From: Chamaecyparis obtusa
Taxonomy: Eukaryota; Streptophyta; Pinopsida; Cupressales; Cupressaceae
NCBI GenBank assembly: GCA_027943335.1
Contig: BSBK01000524.1
Location: 1,339,001 to 1,403,000 of the forward strand
Direction: 5' to 3'
DNA length: 64,000 nt
Shown: positions 45,093 to 56,568 of the stretch, piece by piece
How the letters are laid out: each line of letters opens with the position of its first letter
How positions within the stretch are numbered: the stretch's first letter is position 1
Notes under the pieces: model-generated
What the model saw: the letters and a program-made list of their open reading frames with translations, nothing else
Told to the model about the DNA's origin: nothing
Database searches by the model: none
Position numbers and translations under genes: made by a program

Positions 45093-45996
45093 TGATGCAA
45101 TCAAGGATGGTGGATCCAATTAAGAATAGTCCAACCTTGTAGCTAATCAACAACACAGTGGAATAACACAACAAGATATGCTCAAATCAAATTTTCCAAT
45201 AACATGCCCGATTGTAAGGCCTTCTAGATTAGGGCTAATTACAAACAAAATAGTTCTGCAAGATCAACAAGATCCAATCCAACACTAGCTAGTCTAGTTC
45301 TAAGACAAATCACTAACTCATGGAAACTTTAAGGCAGATTTGAACTTGTACTCACAAGCCACCAAGCAATCTCCTTGTCTCCAAGCATGCAAACCACTAG
45401 CTCTGCTATTACAACTATCAGAATTCAATCTGATCTGCTAGATCTCATAGGATCCAAGATCTTTTCCAGAACTTCACTTTTCTGGTTCCCCACTACTACT
45501 GTCATCCTAAACAACTAACCAAACCCTCCTTAAATTCTAATCTTTAGCCACAAGTTGGCTGGAAGAAACAATTAACTCCTACAAACAAATATTAAATGCA
45601 ATACAAGTCAGGTCTCAAATAGCCTTACAATTATTTAATTCAACATGTCAGCCTCCAGATCCACATAGGAGAATCCAACAAAATATACCAACATTAAATG
45701 CACCACATCAGCCAACCAAGTCACCAAGAATTCCAGTCGGTAAACCAAAACTACTGAGTGCCAGAGAAACAACCGATCACTAGTGAAACAACCAACCAAG
45801 CCAAGAAACACCAAGAAACACAGGCATTATCGAGCACCAGTTCCACCGAGCACAAGAAGTCTCACCAAGTTCCTTCTGCAACCGAGCTTCCCTTAATAAC
45901 CGAGATCATCAGTTAAAGCTACAACCGAGTACCACAAAACCAAAACAACACACCTCCATGTAGATTCACCCAGTACCCTAGAATGCCCCTTCATCA
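45093..45996 (-). mobile_element. Solo LTR I, divergent chromovirus family
   Basis: It starts TGATGCAATC and ends CCCCTTCATCA, and matches the D/E LTRs in order but weakly: TAACATGCCCGATTGTAAGG, AAGTCAGGTCTCAAATAGCC, a TACCAACATTAAATGCA segment and CCGAGCACCAG words. The flanking 5-mers ATACC (45,088-45,092) and ATACT (45,997-46,001) differ at one position. No internal region is present. Confidence 0.68.
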
Positions 45997-46001
45997 ATAC
46001 T

Positions 46002-47455
46002 CGTCCCTACATTTTGTGCGGAAAAAACGTTGGGTCCCCCTTTCTTTTCTTCACCTTTTGTGTCTTTTTCTTGTTTTATTGGTCTTGGTCTTTTGTTTCT
46101 CCAGGACTCGATGTCCCAAAGTGTCTCCTTGTTTGTTGCCAAGAATTTTAGACTCCAGGGTTCCAACGTCATCACTTTTTTTCATTTGAAGAAGTGAATG
46201 TTGTGTGTCTCCGGGTTTGGAATTACAGGCTTACCTACCTTGAGATTCCAATTAGCAATTAATGCACTCACTTAGGCATTATAAAAGGCCTTTTACCCCT
46301 CATTTTTATAATTACACAAAGCATAATTACTTTTTGAGTGATAAAATTGTGAAGCACGAAATATTTTCTTGAGTCTAAGTCTTCTAAGGTAGTTTATGCA
46401 AGTGACAAAGTTCGCGCTTCTATGTTCTGGTAGAGTAATTTGAGCCTCTTAGCAAGCAATGGGTGAACATCCTCATCATTTTCAGCATTCTATTATTTTA
46501 GGTAGGCCCTTCTCATCTTTTGTTCTATTTTTCTTTCCATTTATTTGTTTCTTGGTTTCACTTTGTTTTTCTTTTCTTCCTTTTTTTTGTTTGTGTCACT
46601 CTAGGACTCCACCCTACAAATAGGGTTGGTGTGTTCTGGTGGGTTCGTGTGTCGTTGGTTTTTTTTCCTTGTCCGTCTTCCATGGCCTATCTGACCCTTG
46701 TAGTCTAGTGTAAATTAGTGTAGATAGTGGATGTATGTAAATATGTAAGATAATGTAAGTTGTCATTTCCTATGTAAGTTCATGTAAATTTATCATTGTA
46801 GATGTTTCTATTTAGTGATGTCATTTCTTCGCTTTCTCTATATGTAGCCCTGTAAATATGTCTCAGTCCTGGTTGAGTCAAGTTGATGTACAGGAGTTGG
46901 GTGTAAAGTATGGCCATGTATGTGGGTGTAAGATAATGCAGGCCACTATAAATTCCTATATATTATGTTTAAACAATAACTGGTCCTTGGATTCTAGGCC
47001 CAATAGTTGTAAGTAGTGTGTTACCATTGCAAGGCGAGTCATGTCAAGTCACAATGCCCACCATGTCAACTAGTCTAAGTCCATAAGGAAGGGTGGACAA
47101 TTCTCAAAGTTGTGTTTCATCCCTCGTCATGCTTGCCTTAATGGCTACTCTAGCTTCCCATGAATTAACATTTAAATTTGACCTAGCTGGCTATTAATGC
47201 CACTTTTGTTGTGCTAGTTATTAATTAAATGCCATAACCTCACACACGTGGGTGTATATATATCCAACTTGGAAATGACATGTCATTGAAGTAAGTGTCA
47301 CATCAACTAGCCATTGTAGTTTTCATCATTTCAAGATTACAGTCTTTGGATGTTCGGGTAGTTCCCAACATATATGCTTTTTTTGGACAATATATGGCCC
47401 ACGGGGTCTAGATTTGTACTAAGTTCTTGTTACATTTACATCATTTTGATGGTTG
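46002..47455. other. Unassigned stretch
   Basis: It is pyrimidine-rich with scattered short frames. ATGTAAG/ATGTAAAT words recur around 46,730-46,810. I recognise no gene or element ends. Confidence 0.4.
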
Positions 47456-47459
47456 TCCG

Positions 47460-47916
47460 GTCTTACTGAGGATAAGGTGGAAAAATGGCATTAGAAGAAT
47501 CCCCTCTCAGAAGTCTTGAGCTCTTGAGATCATCTGCAGGTCTGGTTAAGAAATCAAAGGTGAAAAAAGCCTTATAAAAACTCCTAGTAATGATGAAGTA
47601 CAAGAAAGATGGGGTAATCCATAGGTCCCGAATTGAAAACACACTTCGAGAAATATCAGATACAGATTTTGACATCTGGGCCAAAGTGAAAGGTTTACAA
47701 TAGATGATACACCAGTTGAGATGGGCCAATGACCCATTGTCAGTCAATCTAACTACCTCTAGGATCATGCAAGTTGCATGCTTCTTGTACTCCGTGCAGG
47801 CTCTAAAATTAATATTACTCATTGCTAAGAACTACAATATGACCATTTGAGCTTCCATGCTATCCTCTAGGGTGCCCATTTCCTCCTTGGATCAAGATAC
47901 TATTTCCACTACCTGG
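47460..47916 (+). pseudogene. Decayed unidentified frame, cut by element J
   Basis: About 150 codons in one frame carry only four stops (about 47,574, 47,700, 47,848 and at the junction). Readable parts are MALEESPLRSLELLRSSAG, DGVIHRSRIENTLREISDT, DFDIWAKVKGL, and SRIMQVACFLYSVQALKL. No domain is recognised. The frame stops where the LTR of J begins. It may belong with the decayed + strand coding at 57,250-59,366, which has a similar style and lies beyond elements J and E. Confidence 0.45.
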
Positions 47917-49417
47917 TGTTAGATAACTGAGAGGGGGGGGTGAATCAGTTAAATCAGTTATCCTACAATCCCAAACTTCCAGATGTACTTAATCAAACTT
48001 TTCAACAAAATTAAACAACTTGATAAGATAAGATAACTATCTTTCTATTCATTTACTGAATACTAGTAATTTCCAAAACTGTCTTTACCGATTAATCCAA
48101 ATATGAAATATGTAAAGTATGATAGAAAAATAATCATAACATATAACACAAAGATTTAATGTGGAAACCCTACTAAGAGAAAAACCACCTGGGACTGGTA
48201 ACCCAAAATATTTCACTCTTATGAAGTGAGCTCGGTTAGGAGCCAACCCTGTTAAAGGTTACAATGCACACTGTTAGGTGTGACCTGGTTAGAGGATTTG
48301 TCACTAACAGTTCTCCTTCAACCAGCATTCACTATGGGGTTAACAAGAAAATAATTAACATTCCTTGAATGTCATATTGAAATAAAATCAAGACTATTAA
48401 GTCCACTCGGTTAAGAGATTTAGCTATAACAATGGTTAAACTGATACAATAGTGATCTTATTCAAATACAACTCAATTTGAAAGTATTCATATCTGTGCT
48501 AAGCTAATAAAAACTCTTATGATCAATAATCAATTTACTCCATCATATCCTCCAACTTACTTCACTTGGTGTATATATATCTTTGACGCTCGGTTATGCC
48601 TGCAATTCGGCTCAGTTTTGTCTATAACCAATTTGATTAGGTATGCATGAAAAATGTCTTCACATGAATTCTCTTGTAGTCTCTATTCATCTGGCATAAT
48701 TCACCAATTAATCTCATGTCTCTTAAATAGAAGTGTAAACCATTTTCATATCAGCCACTAGATTTTGCCTCTTAATCTCCATCGTCCATTTTTCCACTTC
48801 AAGCTTCCTTGGTAGATGTGTCAATAACATGTTTCAATCTCTTCCCATCGATCATCTCTAAAAATTTTCATCTATGGATCTTATAAAAAACTTCATCTCT
48901 TACCTCGGAATCATAAGCAATTTCTAGCTCATCAATTTCAATCGGTTGTAATAAACATTTAATGTTTTCATCCATACTCGGTTAATATTGAATGCATCGG
49001 TGATAACTAACTCAGTTATTACTGTTACTCGGTATACACAAGATTGACTCAGTGTATACAGAAATCTTCAATTACCGACCACATTAACTTGTTCAATTTT
49101 GATCTCTTCTTCATAATAGAATAATGCAATATGCTCAAGTCAACAACATAATGCCATAGGCTCATCAATAAGTTACCAAATGTATACCTTATCCATATCT
49201 GTCATATCCATCTTGTCCTTATGTAGATATCTCATATCTTCACCATTTCTTCCTTCTATAGATGTTTAGATGTTTGTAACTATCATGATAAGTATAGTCA
49301 AGACTAGTTGACATCAATGACAACATATTGACTGATTTAATCATCTTACATATCACTTTAATAGCTCAATGATCTCCTGGATCCTCATCAAGATATTCAA
49401 TTAGTTGTAGATCATCA
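47917..49417 (-). repeat. 3' LTR of element J
   Basis: On the + strand it begins TGTTAGATAACTGAGAGGGG and ends GTAGATCATCA, next to the polypurine tract. There is no second LTR to confirm the ends, so the inner limit is provisional. Confidence 0.65.
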
Positions 49418-49430
49418 ATCTCTCCCTTTC
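49418..49430 (-). other. Polypurine tract of element J
   Basis: The - strand reads GCGAAAGGGAGAGAT before the LTR. A second similar tract (GTTGTCAAAGGGAGAGATA) lies at about 49,679-49,697. Confidence 0.6.
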
Positions 49431-49889
49431 GCATTGATGGAAACACAAACAATATGAAATATGTCATAGAATACCAAATATCAGTTCTACGACTATATAG
49501 ATAATTGTTGTAGCTCCGTAAGCTCTCCCTAGCTTGATATTTAATATTTTTAATCACTACATTATTACAACAGCATTTCATGTAGACTCTCCCTATGGAT
49601 TTGATCTTCTCAGTTCTTTTGTTTTGTTCTTTCCGACAAATATTTCATTGAAAACTCTCCCTAATATTTCATAGAAATATCTCTCCCTTTGACAACAATG
49701 CCAAAAGAAAATAAATAGCTCTTCAGTAGCCAAGTAGTTTCTCTATTGTTCGGTCCAGATCAAGTACCTTCATGTACTGATATATAGTTCTCTATTCCAG
49801 CTTCTCTAATCTTTCACAACCTTCACAACCTTAGGAATCCTAAAGTGTGAGCTATATGCATCAACATGATTAGTTTTCTGATAAAGTAG

Positions 49890-50577
49890 AGGTTGATGCA
49901 ACCTCTTGATCACCTTAGTGACCAGGAGATAGGGGATGGACCCCTAGTCTAATCCTCAAGTACTCAAAAGTGTCCTTCGGTAAGGGCTTTGTAAATATAT
50001 CTACAACTTGTTCCTTAGACTTCACAAATTTCAGCTTCACTTGCTTTTCTTGTACTTGTTCCCTCAAATAGTGATACTTAATAGATATGTGCTTTATCTT
50101 TTAATGCATCACTAGATTCTTGAAAATGTTTATAGCACTTGTGTTGTCACAATATATAATCACTAGATCATTGATCACCTCATTCATGCCTTCCAACAAT
50201 TGTTCTATCCATGCAATATTTGAACAACTAGCAACAACAACAACATACTCTACTTCAGCAGTAGACAGAGAAATACATACTTGTTTCTTACTTATCCATG
50301 TCATAATTCTTTCTCCCAAAAAGAATGCTTCACCAGTTGTGCTCTCCCAATCATCAATGGGTCCAGCCCAATCTACATCAATGTAAACTTGTAGTTCAAA
50401 TTTGCCTTCCCTTTTGTACCATAACCCATAATCTTCATTTGTCTTAAAATATCTCATAATCCTTTTAACAACAGCCATATGTGATTCCTTAGGATTAGCA
50501 TAAAATCTTGCTACAATCCCAACTGCATGTGCTATATTTGGCCTACTATGTACCACATACATCAATTTCCCAATCAT
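49890..50577 (-). pseudogene. Ty1/copia RNase H of element J
   Basis: The frame reads MIGKLMYVVHSRPNIAHAVG, RIMRYFKTNEDYGLWYKREG, VYIDVDWAGPIDDWESTTGE and ISKKQVCISLSTAEVEYVVV. CDNTSAINIFKNLVMH leads to a stop at about 50,100. After it come HISIKYHYLREQVQEKQVKL and VDIFTKALPKDTFEYLRI. DVDWAG, STAEVEY and CDN carry the acidic residues of the copia RNase H. The first Asp of the usual SDADWAG is kept as DVDWAG. Confidence 0.88.
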
Positions 50578-50589
50578 TGATCTATACAG

Positions 50590-51395
50590 TGTCTAATTTA
50601 CCTCGGTTGATTCATCATCTTTTTTCAGTTTGCATCTAGTAACCATAGGTGTTCCAATTGGTTTAGAATCTTCCATTCCAAATTTCTTCAATACTTCATT
50701 GATGTATTTTGATTGTGTGATGAATATCCCATCATTTTGTTGTGTAATCTACAAACCTAGAAAGAATTTAATCTCTCCAAACATTGACATCTCAAACTCT
50801 TTTCTCATTTCAGCAACAAATGATTTGCAAAGATTATCATGACCTCCAAATATTATATCATCAACAAAGATTTCATAAATAAGTATATTATCATCAGTTC
50901 CATCTTTAAAATATAAATTACTATTTTCACTTGTCCTCACAAAGCCAATACTAATAAGATAAGCATGCAATCTTTCATACCATACTCTTGGTGTGTGTTT
51001 CAATCCATACAATGCTTTGTGCAATCTGCATACCATGTTCTTCTGATTTGGATCAACCAAACCTTCAGGTTGTTCTATGTAGACCTCTTCCTCAAGTATC
51101 CCATTCATAAATGTTTATTTCACATCCATTTGATATACTTTAAACTCTTTATAAGGAACATATACAAGTAATATTCTGACTCATTCAAGTCTTTCTACTG
51201 GTGTGAAAGTTTCACCACAGTCAATTCCTTCTTCTTGTGTATATCCCTTACAAACAAGTCTTGCTTTGTTTCTAGTCACTTCACCATTCTCATTCAACTT
51301 GTTTCTAAATATCCACTTAGTACCAATCTATTTTTATCACTCAATCTTGGCACCAATGTCCATGTTTTGTTTTTCTCTATCTATACCACTTAGAT
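50590..51395 (-). pseudogene. Ty1/copia reverse transcriptase of element J (N-terminus truncated)
   Basis: The reading enters at [20 protein letters not shown] and continues [40 protein letters not shown] and CRLHKALYGLKHTPRVWYER. The catalytic motif is FVDDIIFGG (usual YVDD). FEMSMFGEIKFFLGL ends the open block at 50,749. Stops occur at about 51,186, 51,114 and 50,745. The part before KWIF is missing because J is truncated. Confidence 0.88.
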
Positions 51396-51490
51396 GCCCA
51401 AATGAGGAGGGTAGAGGGAGATAATAAATTTTACATGACCTCTTTTTTTGTGGTCACTAGCCTGATAGTATGGAGGACTATGAGAACTAG

Positions 51491-52167
51491 TGATGCAAAG
51501 AAGAGATACAAAGAGGGGCCAAAAGCACACGCTAACCAGATCCACCTTGCAGAACAACACTCAAAAGAAACAAACACAACAATGAGAGAGATAATGCAGA
51601 TGCTTTCATATATTATCTTCAAATTGATTCATACATGCCAGGTTGTAAGGCCTTCCTGGTTTAGGCCAAATATTACAATCAAGTACAGAAGTCCTCCAAC
51701 ATGCTAGGATCTTCCAATAATCTCTAATTTTCTATCCTCTAATTCTATCTACAAAAACTTTATTCCTAAACTCTAACCAAATAGCTACATTTATACAAGA
51801 GGCTACCAAGCCAAGTTCGCCTTCAGATCCACAATCAATGAAAGGAACGCCAGATCTAGTTCCACATGCTTCCCAATGATGGATACCAACATTAAATCCA
51901 TGACCCAAATTAAATGCACAAGTCAACCTCAACAGAAATCTAAAATATACAACTCGGTAAGCAAGAAAATCTGAGCGTCAGACAAGCATCATTGAGTGCC
52001 AGGGAATTAACTGAGCGCCAGAGAGATAACTGACCAACTCGGTCAACAAAGGAAACCAAGCAACACCAAACCAACTCGGTCAAAATAGGAACCGAGCAAC
52101 ATGGATAAACATCAAATATGTTTTTGGTGACACAAGATTACCAAGGACCTAAGATGCTCCTGCATCA
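51491..52167 (-). repeat. 3' LTR of element E (left)
   Basis: On the + strand it starts TGATGCAAAG and ends CTCCTGCATCA. Confidence 0.92.
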
Positions 52168-52198
52168 GACACTTGGGGTTATTTGAAATGATTCTCGG

Positions 52199-52683
52199 AA
52201 TCATGAAATAGGTATGATCCGAGCTGCATCCAACTGAGACTGTGAAATCCATGTACTATCTTCAATTGGTCTATTCTTCCACTTTACCAGATATTCCATA
52301 TACTATTTTCCTCTTGTACTTCTGTCAATTCTTTTCTCCAAAATCTTTTCAACTTCTTCCTTCTTTTTCTTAGGATAATCCATTGGTAATGTCATGTCTT
52401 CATCAGGTTCATGATACTCATACAAATCAGCAATGTTGAATATAGGTGATAAATGCATATCCTCGGGTAACTCAATCTCATATGCATTTCCACTGTCAAA
52501 TTTTTTCAAAATCTTGCAAGGTCCAAACTTCTTCATTCTCAGCTTCCCATATGTTCCAACAAGAAATATGTCTTTCTTCAAATGAACCATTACTTCATCA
52601 CCAACATCAAAAGTCTTATGTTTCCTTGATCTATCAGCTCTGTCTTTGTATTTTTTATTACTCTTTTCCAACTTAGACTTCAC
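52199..52683 (-). pseudogene. Integrase C-terminus and chromodomain of element E
   Basis: The frame 52,303-52,683 reads [40 protein letters not shown] and [20 protein letters not shown]. It then runs into [16 protein letters not shown], followed by a TAG. Past the stop the chromodomain continues as [12 protein letters not shown] and EDSTWISQSQL. Element A has a TAG at the same codon. Confidence 0.88.
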
Positions 52684-52689
52684 ATCTTC

Positions 52690-53640
52690 ATGTACTCAGC
52701 TAATTTCACTCCTTTAGCACTCCTCTTTCTTTCATCAGCAATATCCCTCAAATTAGATATACCTCTTAGTTTTATGCCATTTACAATCTCAAAAGGTGTT
52801 TTTCCAGTACTCCTATTTACTAAATTATTGTATGCAAACTCTGCTTGTTCCAACATGGAATCTCAATTATTTGGTGCGTCTCCAACTAAACATCTCAAAA
52901 GATTTCCCAAACTTCTATTCACAACTTTTTTCTGTCCATTGGTTTGTGGGTGAAATGTAGAACTATATTTCGACTCGATGCCAAACTTTTTTCAAAGAGT
53001 CTTCCAAAAGTATCCAACAAATTTACTATCTCGGTCAGAGATAATACTCCTTGGTAATTCATGCAATCTGACATTTTCCTTAAAGAAAATATATGTTGCA
53101 TGTACTGCATCTGATGTCTTTCTACAAGGTATAAAATATGTCATTTTAGAAAATCTATCCACAACAACAAATATAGAATCATTACCTCTTACTATCTTCG
53201 GTAAGCCAAGAACAAAATCCATACTGATGTCAATCCAAGGTTTCTCATGAACAACAATCGGTGTATACAATCTAGTATTCTTACTTACTCCTTTTGCAAC
53301 TTGACAAATTTCACAACTTTTCACAAATTTTTGAACATCTTTATACAACTATGGCCAAAAGTATTTCTCCTTAAGAAAATTCAATGTCTTATCAACACCA
53401 AAATGTCCAGCCAAACCACTACTATGCTTCTCCTTTATCAAATTAGTTCTCACTGGTCCTCTCGATATACACAACTGAATACCTTTAAACAACATACCTT
53501 CTTGCATAAAATATTCTTCTCATTTAGTACTCGGTTGATCTTGAATAGGTGCTCTGCACTTTCTCCATGACTCAAAAAAATCATGATCAAATTCATAAGA
53601 ATCTCTCATGTCATCAAAGCCAAGAACTTCAATTTTCATC
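52690..53640 (-). pseudogene. Integrase of element E
   Basis: The zinc-finger linker reads DQPSTKWEEYFMQ and IKEKHSSGLAGHFG, then CEICQVAKG. The core follows: [31 protein letters not shown], then, after a frame break, GQKKVVNRSLGNLLR. The catalytic Glu is Lys, as in D. Stops and frameshifts lie near 53,350, 52,990 and 52,865. Confidence 0.87.
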
Positions 53641-54180
53641 TCGGTCATCAAATATCTTCTTCTGCTCAATGCATCAGCAACTCGGTTAGTGACTCCACTC
53701 TTATGTTTTATCACAAATGTATAAATCTGTAAATACTCAACTCATTTCATATGTCGCTGATTCAACTTAATCTAACTACCTAAATACTGTAAAGCCTTAT
53801 GATTGGTATACAATACAAATTCACTCAATATCAAATAATGTCTCCATTTCTTCAGTTCTTGAAAAATAGCATAGAATTCTTGATCATACACAAAATATTT
53901 CTTTTTTACATCATTCAACTTTTCACTAAAGAAAGCAACAGGTTTACCTTCTTGACTCAGTACAACTCCTATTGCACTTCCACTTGCATCATATTCCACT
54001 TGAAATACCTTGTTGAAATCAAGCAATCCCAAAACAGGCAATTCAACAACATTCTGCTTTAGAGTCTGAAATTTTGAATCAGCTCCATGTGTCAACTTGA
54101 ATTCTCTTTTGTCTCCTCTCATAGTCTCAGTCATAGCAATACAAATTGAACTAAAATTCCTAATGAACTTTCGGTAAAAA
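53641..54180 (-). pseudogene. RNase H of element E
   Basis: GLASFYRKFIRNFSSICIAM, VFQVEYDASGSAIGVVLSQ, YDQEFYAIFQELKKW and [16 protein letters not shown] are readable. Cys of ECDAS is Tyr, and the Asp of TDHKAL is Asn. A TAG follows GS (where D has CAG). VTNRVADALSRRR is intact. Confidence 0.87.
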
Positions 54181-55172
54181 CTTGCCAAACCATGAAATGA
54201 TCTTACCTCACTAGCATTCTCAGGTGTAGGCCAATTCAAAATAGCTTCAACCTTTTTAGGATCCATTTTCAAACCATTAGCTGAAATCACAAATCCCAAA
54301 TACACAATCTCCTCTTTCATGAATGAACACATTTTCAAATTTATCAGTAACTTTTCTTCTTTCAACCTCTACAAAACTTGTTTAACATGCAACAAATGTT
54401 CTTCCCTGGTCTTATTGAATATCAAAATATCATCAAGATATAAAATCACAAACTTACCCAAGAATTTCTTCAAAACTTCATTCATCAATCTCATAAAAGT
54501 ACTAAGTGCATTAGTTAGACCAAAAGGCATAACCAGCCACTCATACAAACTTTCTTTTGTCTTAAAAGCAATCTTTCATTCATCACCTTCTCTGATTCTA
54601 AGCTGATGATACCCACTTTTCAAATCAATTTTGGTAAAATACTTTGCTCCAGTCAAACTATTCATTATGTCATCCATTCTCGATATAGGAAACTTATATT
54701 TCATTGTTATCTTATTGATTGCTCTGGAATCAGTACACATTCTCCATTCTCCATTCTTCTTAGGTGCCAATACAATAGGTACTACACAAGGACTCAGACT
54801 TTCTCTATTCAAACCTTTCTACAACAATTCTTGAATCTGTTGGTTCAATTCTTGATTCTCGGTAGGTGTCAACCGATGAGGTGCCTTATTCGGTAAACTG
54901 GCTCCAGGGATTAGATCTATGGAATGATCAATGCTTCTCTTCTGTGGCAAACCATCAGGTACATTATCAGAAATGATTTCACTGTACTTGATGAGTAACT
55001 TATCAATCTCCTCAGGGACACTATCCTCTATTTTCTTACTCGGTTTGTTAGGAATCACAACAAAACATACATCATTCCTCTTCAAATCCTCAACAAACTT
55101 TCTTCCTTCCATCAAGAAAAGTTTCACAGATGGGTAAACATTACTAATAGGTTCTTCAATCAAAGGTAACAA
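54181..55172 (-). pseudogene. Reverse transcriptase of element E
   Basis: From MLPLIEEPISNVYPSVKL the frame passes SKKIEDSVPEEIDKLL and APHRLTPTENQELNQQIQEL to a stop at about 54,818. It then reads [22 protein letters not shown] and [16 protein letters not shown] to a stop at about 54,575. [17 protein letters not shown] and [14 protein letters not shown] follow, with YLDD intact, and after another stop come [20 protein letters not shown]. Three in-frame stops show it is dead. Confidence 0.88.
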
Positions 55173-55223
55173 GATTTGTCTTCTCCCATAAGCCCAAATA
55201 GTATATGTATGTAATCTCCCATC

Positions 55224-55979
55224 TTATATAGCATGTTTATGATATTGCCAAGGTCTACCTAACAAAATATGACAACAATCCATAGGAATGATATCACATA
55301 ACACCTTATCATAGTACTTTCCAATTTTCAAATTCAAATAACATTGTTCACTTACCAAGAGTGTATGCTCATCCTTGATCCATGAAATCTGATAGGGCTT
55401 CAAATGTTCCAACCTTTTCAACTGCAACTTTGTGAGCATTTCCTCTGATGCCAGATTCTTTGAGCTACCACTATCAATGATTACCTTCCAAACTTTTTCA
55501 AAAACTCTACATCTCTTCTTGAACAAAATTTTCCTTACCAGATCTTCCTTTTTACCTTCATTCCAAATTGCTCTCCTTACCACCAATTTATTTTCCTTCT
55601 CAGCTTCATTCGATGACTCTTCTTGCACCAAAGCATTTCTACTATTACCACCCTTCTTACTTGCATGTGTACATTCAAATGATCTATGTCCTTCCTCTCC
55701 ACAATTGTAACAAGTCCCTCGGAAACCACCTCTATTATAACCACCTCGGTATTTATTGCCTCTGCCTCTAGATGAACTTTCACCTTTCCACTCGATCTTG
55801 CCTTTATCCAAATTTGTCTTTTCAAGTTTAGATCTACTTTTTTCACCATAAGATCTACCTCTTCCTCTAGGGAATCTACCACCTCTACCTCTTTGTCTTT
55901 TCTCATCTCTCTTGCTCAATTTCTGCTTGGCTTTCAATGAAAATTGATAAGCCTCTTCAATGTTCTCCAACTTGACCAA
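55224..55979 (-). CDS. Gag zinc knuckle and protease frame of element E
   Basis: A 251-codon open frame starts just after a deletion junction. It holds the Arg/Gly-rich region (GRGGRFPRGRGRSYGEKS, SSSRGRGNKYRGGYNRGG), the canonical CCHC knuckle CYNCGEEGHRSFEC, and the retropepsin motif VIIDSGSSKNLASEEM. IPMDCCHILLGRPWQ follows, and the frame ends at a stop after HKHAI. It is the best-kept gag-protease segment in the window, but it is only part of a broken polyprotein. Confidence 0.87.
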   Translation of the reverse strand: MVKLENIEEAYQFSLKAKQKLSKRDEKRQRGRGGRFPRGRGRSYGEKSRSKLEKTNLDKGKIEWKGESSSRGRGNKYRGGYNRGGFRGTCYNCGEEGHRSFECTHASKKGGNSRNALVQEESSNEAEKENKLVVRRAIWNEGKKEDLVRKILFKKRCRVFEKVWKVIIDSGSSKNLASEEMLTKLQLKRLEHLKPYQISWIKDEHTLLVSEQCYLNLKIGKYYDKVLCDIIPMDCCHILLGRPWQYHKHAI

Positions 55980-55984
55980 ACTTA

Positions 55985-56410
55985 TTCACCATTTTATTCC
56001 ATACCTTGATTTTGTCTTTTCCTTTCCTCTTTATGTCCAGTTGTAGATGTTCCCACCATAAGGATGCATGACTCAACTTTGTGCTTGCAATTTTCACCTT
56101 CTTTTCCACAGGTACATTTTCTACTCAAAATGCTTTTCCATCTCAATGATCCAATCCACCAATTCATCAGAATCATTTTCCCACTATACTCAGGAGGATT
56201 AAAGTGTGGTGTAGACTTTAGACTTGTCAAAGCCTTCAAGAATCTTTCCTCACCCTGATCCATCATAGGTGCAGGTTCTACACCACCTTGTTCTACCTCA
56301 ATTTCATCATCACTAACATCTTCAAGATGTCTTCCTCTTCTCTGGGCTATTTCAACAGCTTCTAATCTAGCAGCAAGTTGTCTCAACATGTCTACCAATC
56401 TTGGATCCAC
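55985..56410 (-). pseudogene. Gag N-terminal part of element E
   Basis: From DPRLVDMLRQLAARLEAVE the frame runs through DDEIEVEQGGVEP and KSTPHFNPPEYSGK. A 1-bp loss near 56,177 then shifts the frame, so the remaining translation is meaningless. The capsid core continues in another frame to about 55,985, where about 200 bp present in D (about 11,283-11,490) are absent. A 5-codon upstream frame lies at 56,414-56,431. Confidence 0.82.
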
Positions 56411-56554
56411 ATCTCACCTCCCATAAACCATCTTGAAAACCCTCTGTAATTGCAGGTCAGATCGCAATCTACTACCCCACAACAATTCAACTAGGGCTTC
56501 ACAAGAAGGAACCTTAAAGCCTAGATTTTCAAACCTAGATCCACATCTCACCTA

Positions 56555-56566
56555 GCTCTGATACCA
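56555..56566 (-). other. Primer binding site of element E (initiator-Met tRNA)
   Basis: The - strand reads TGGTATCAGAGC two bases after the 5' LTR. Confidence 0.9.
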
Positions 56567-56568
56567 CC

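Larger units (their letters stand above)
47917..51395 (-). mobile_element. Element J: 5'-truncated Ty1/copia retrotransposon
   Basis: The 3' LTR (47,917-49,417), polypurine tract and the end of pol (RNase H and most of RT) are present on the - strand. Integrase, protease, gag and the 5' LTR are absent. The junction near 51,395 is abrupt. Its LTR end shares the CTGATTCACCCCCC-type tract and the GGTTTTTCTCT, AGGGTTTCC core with element G, so the two families are related. Confidence 0.82.

Noticed and set aside
47463..47822. 119-codon - strand frame.
   Set aside because: The + strand frame over the same bases has more protein-like composition. I kept that one, with low confidence.
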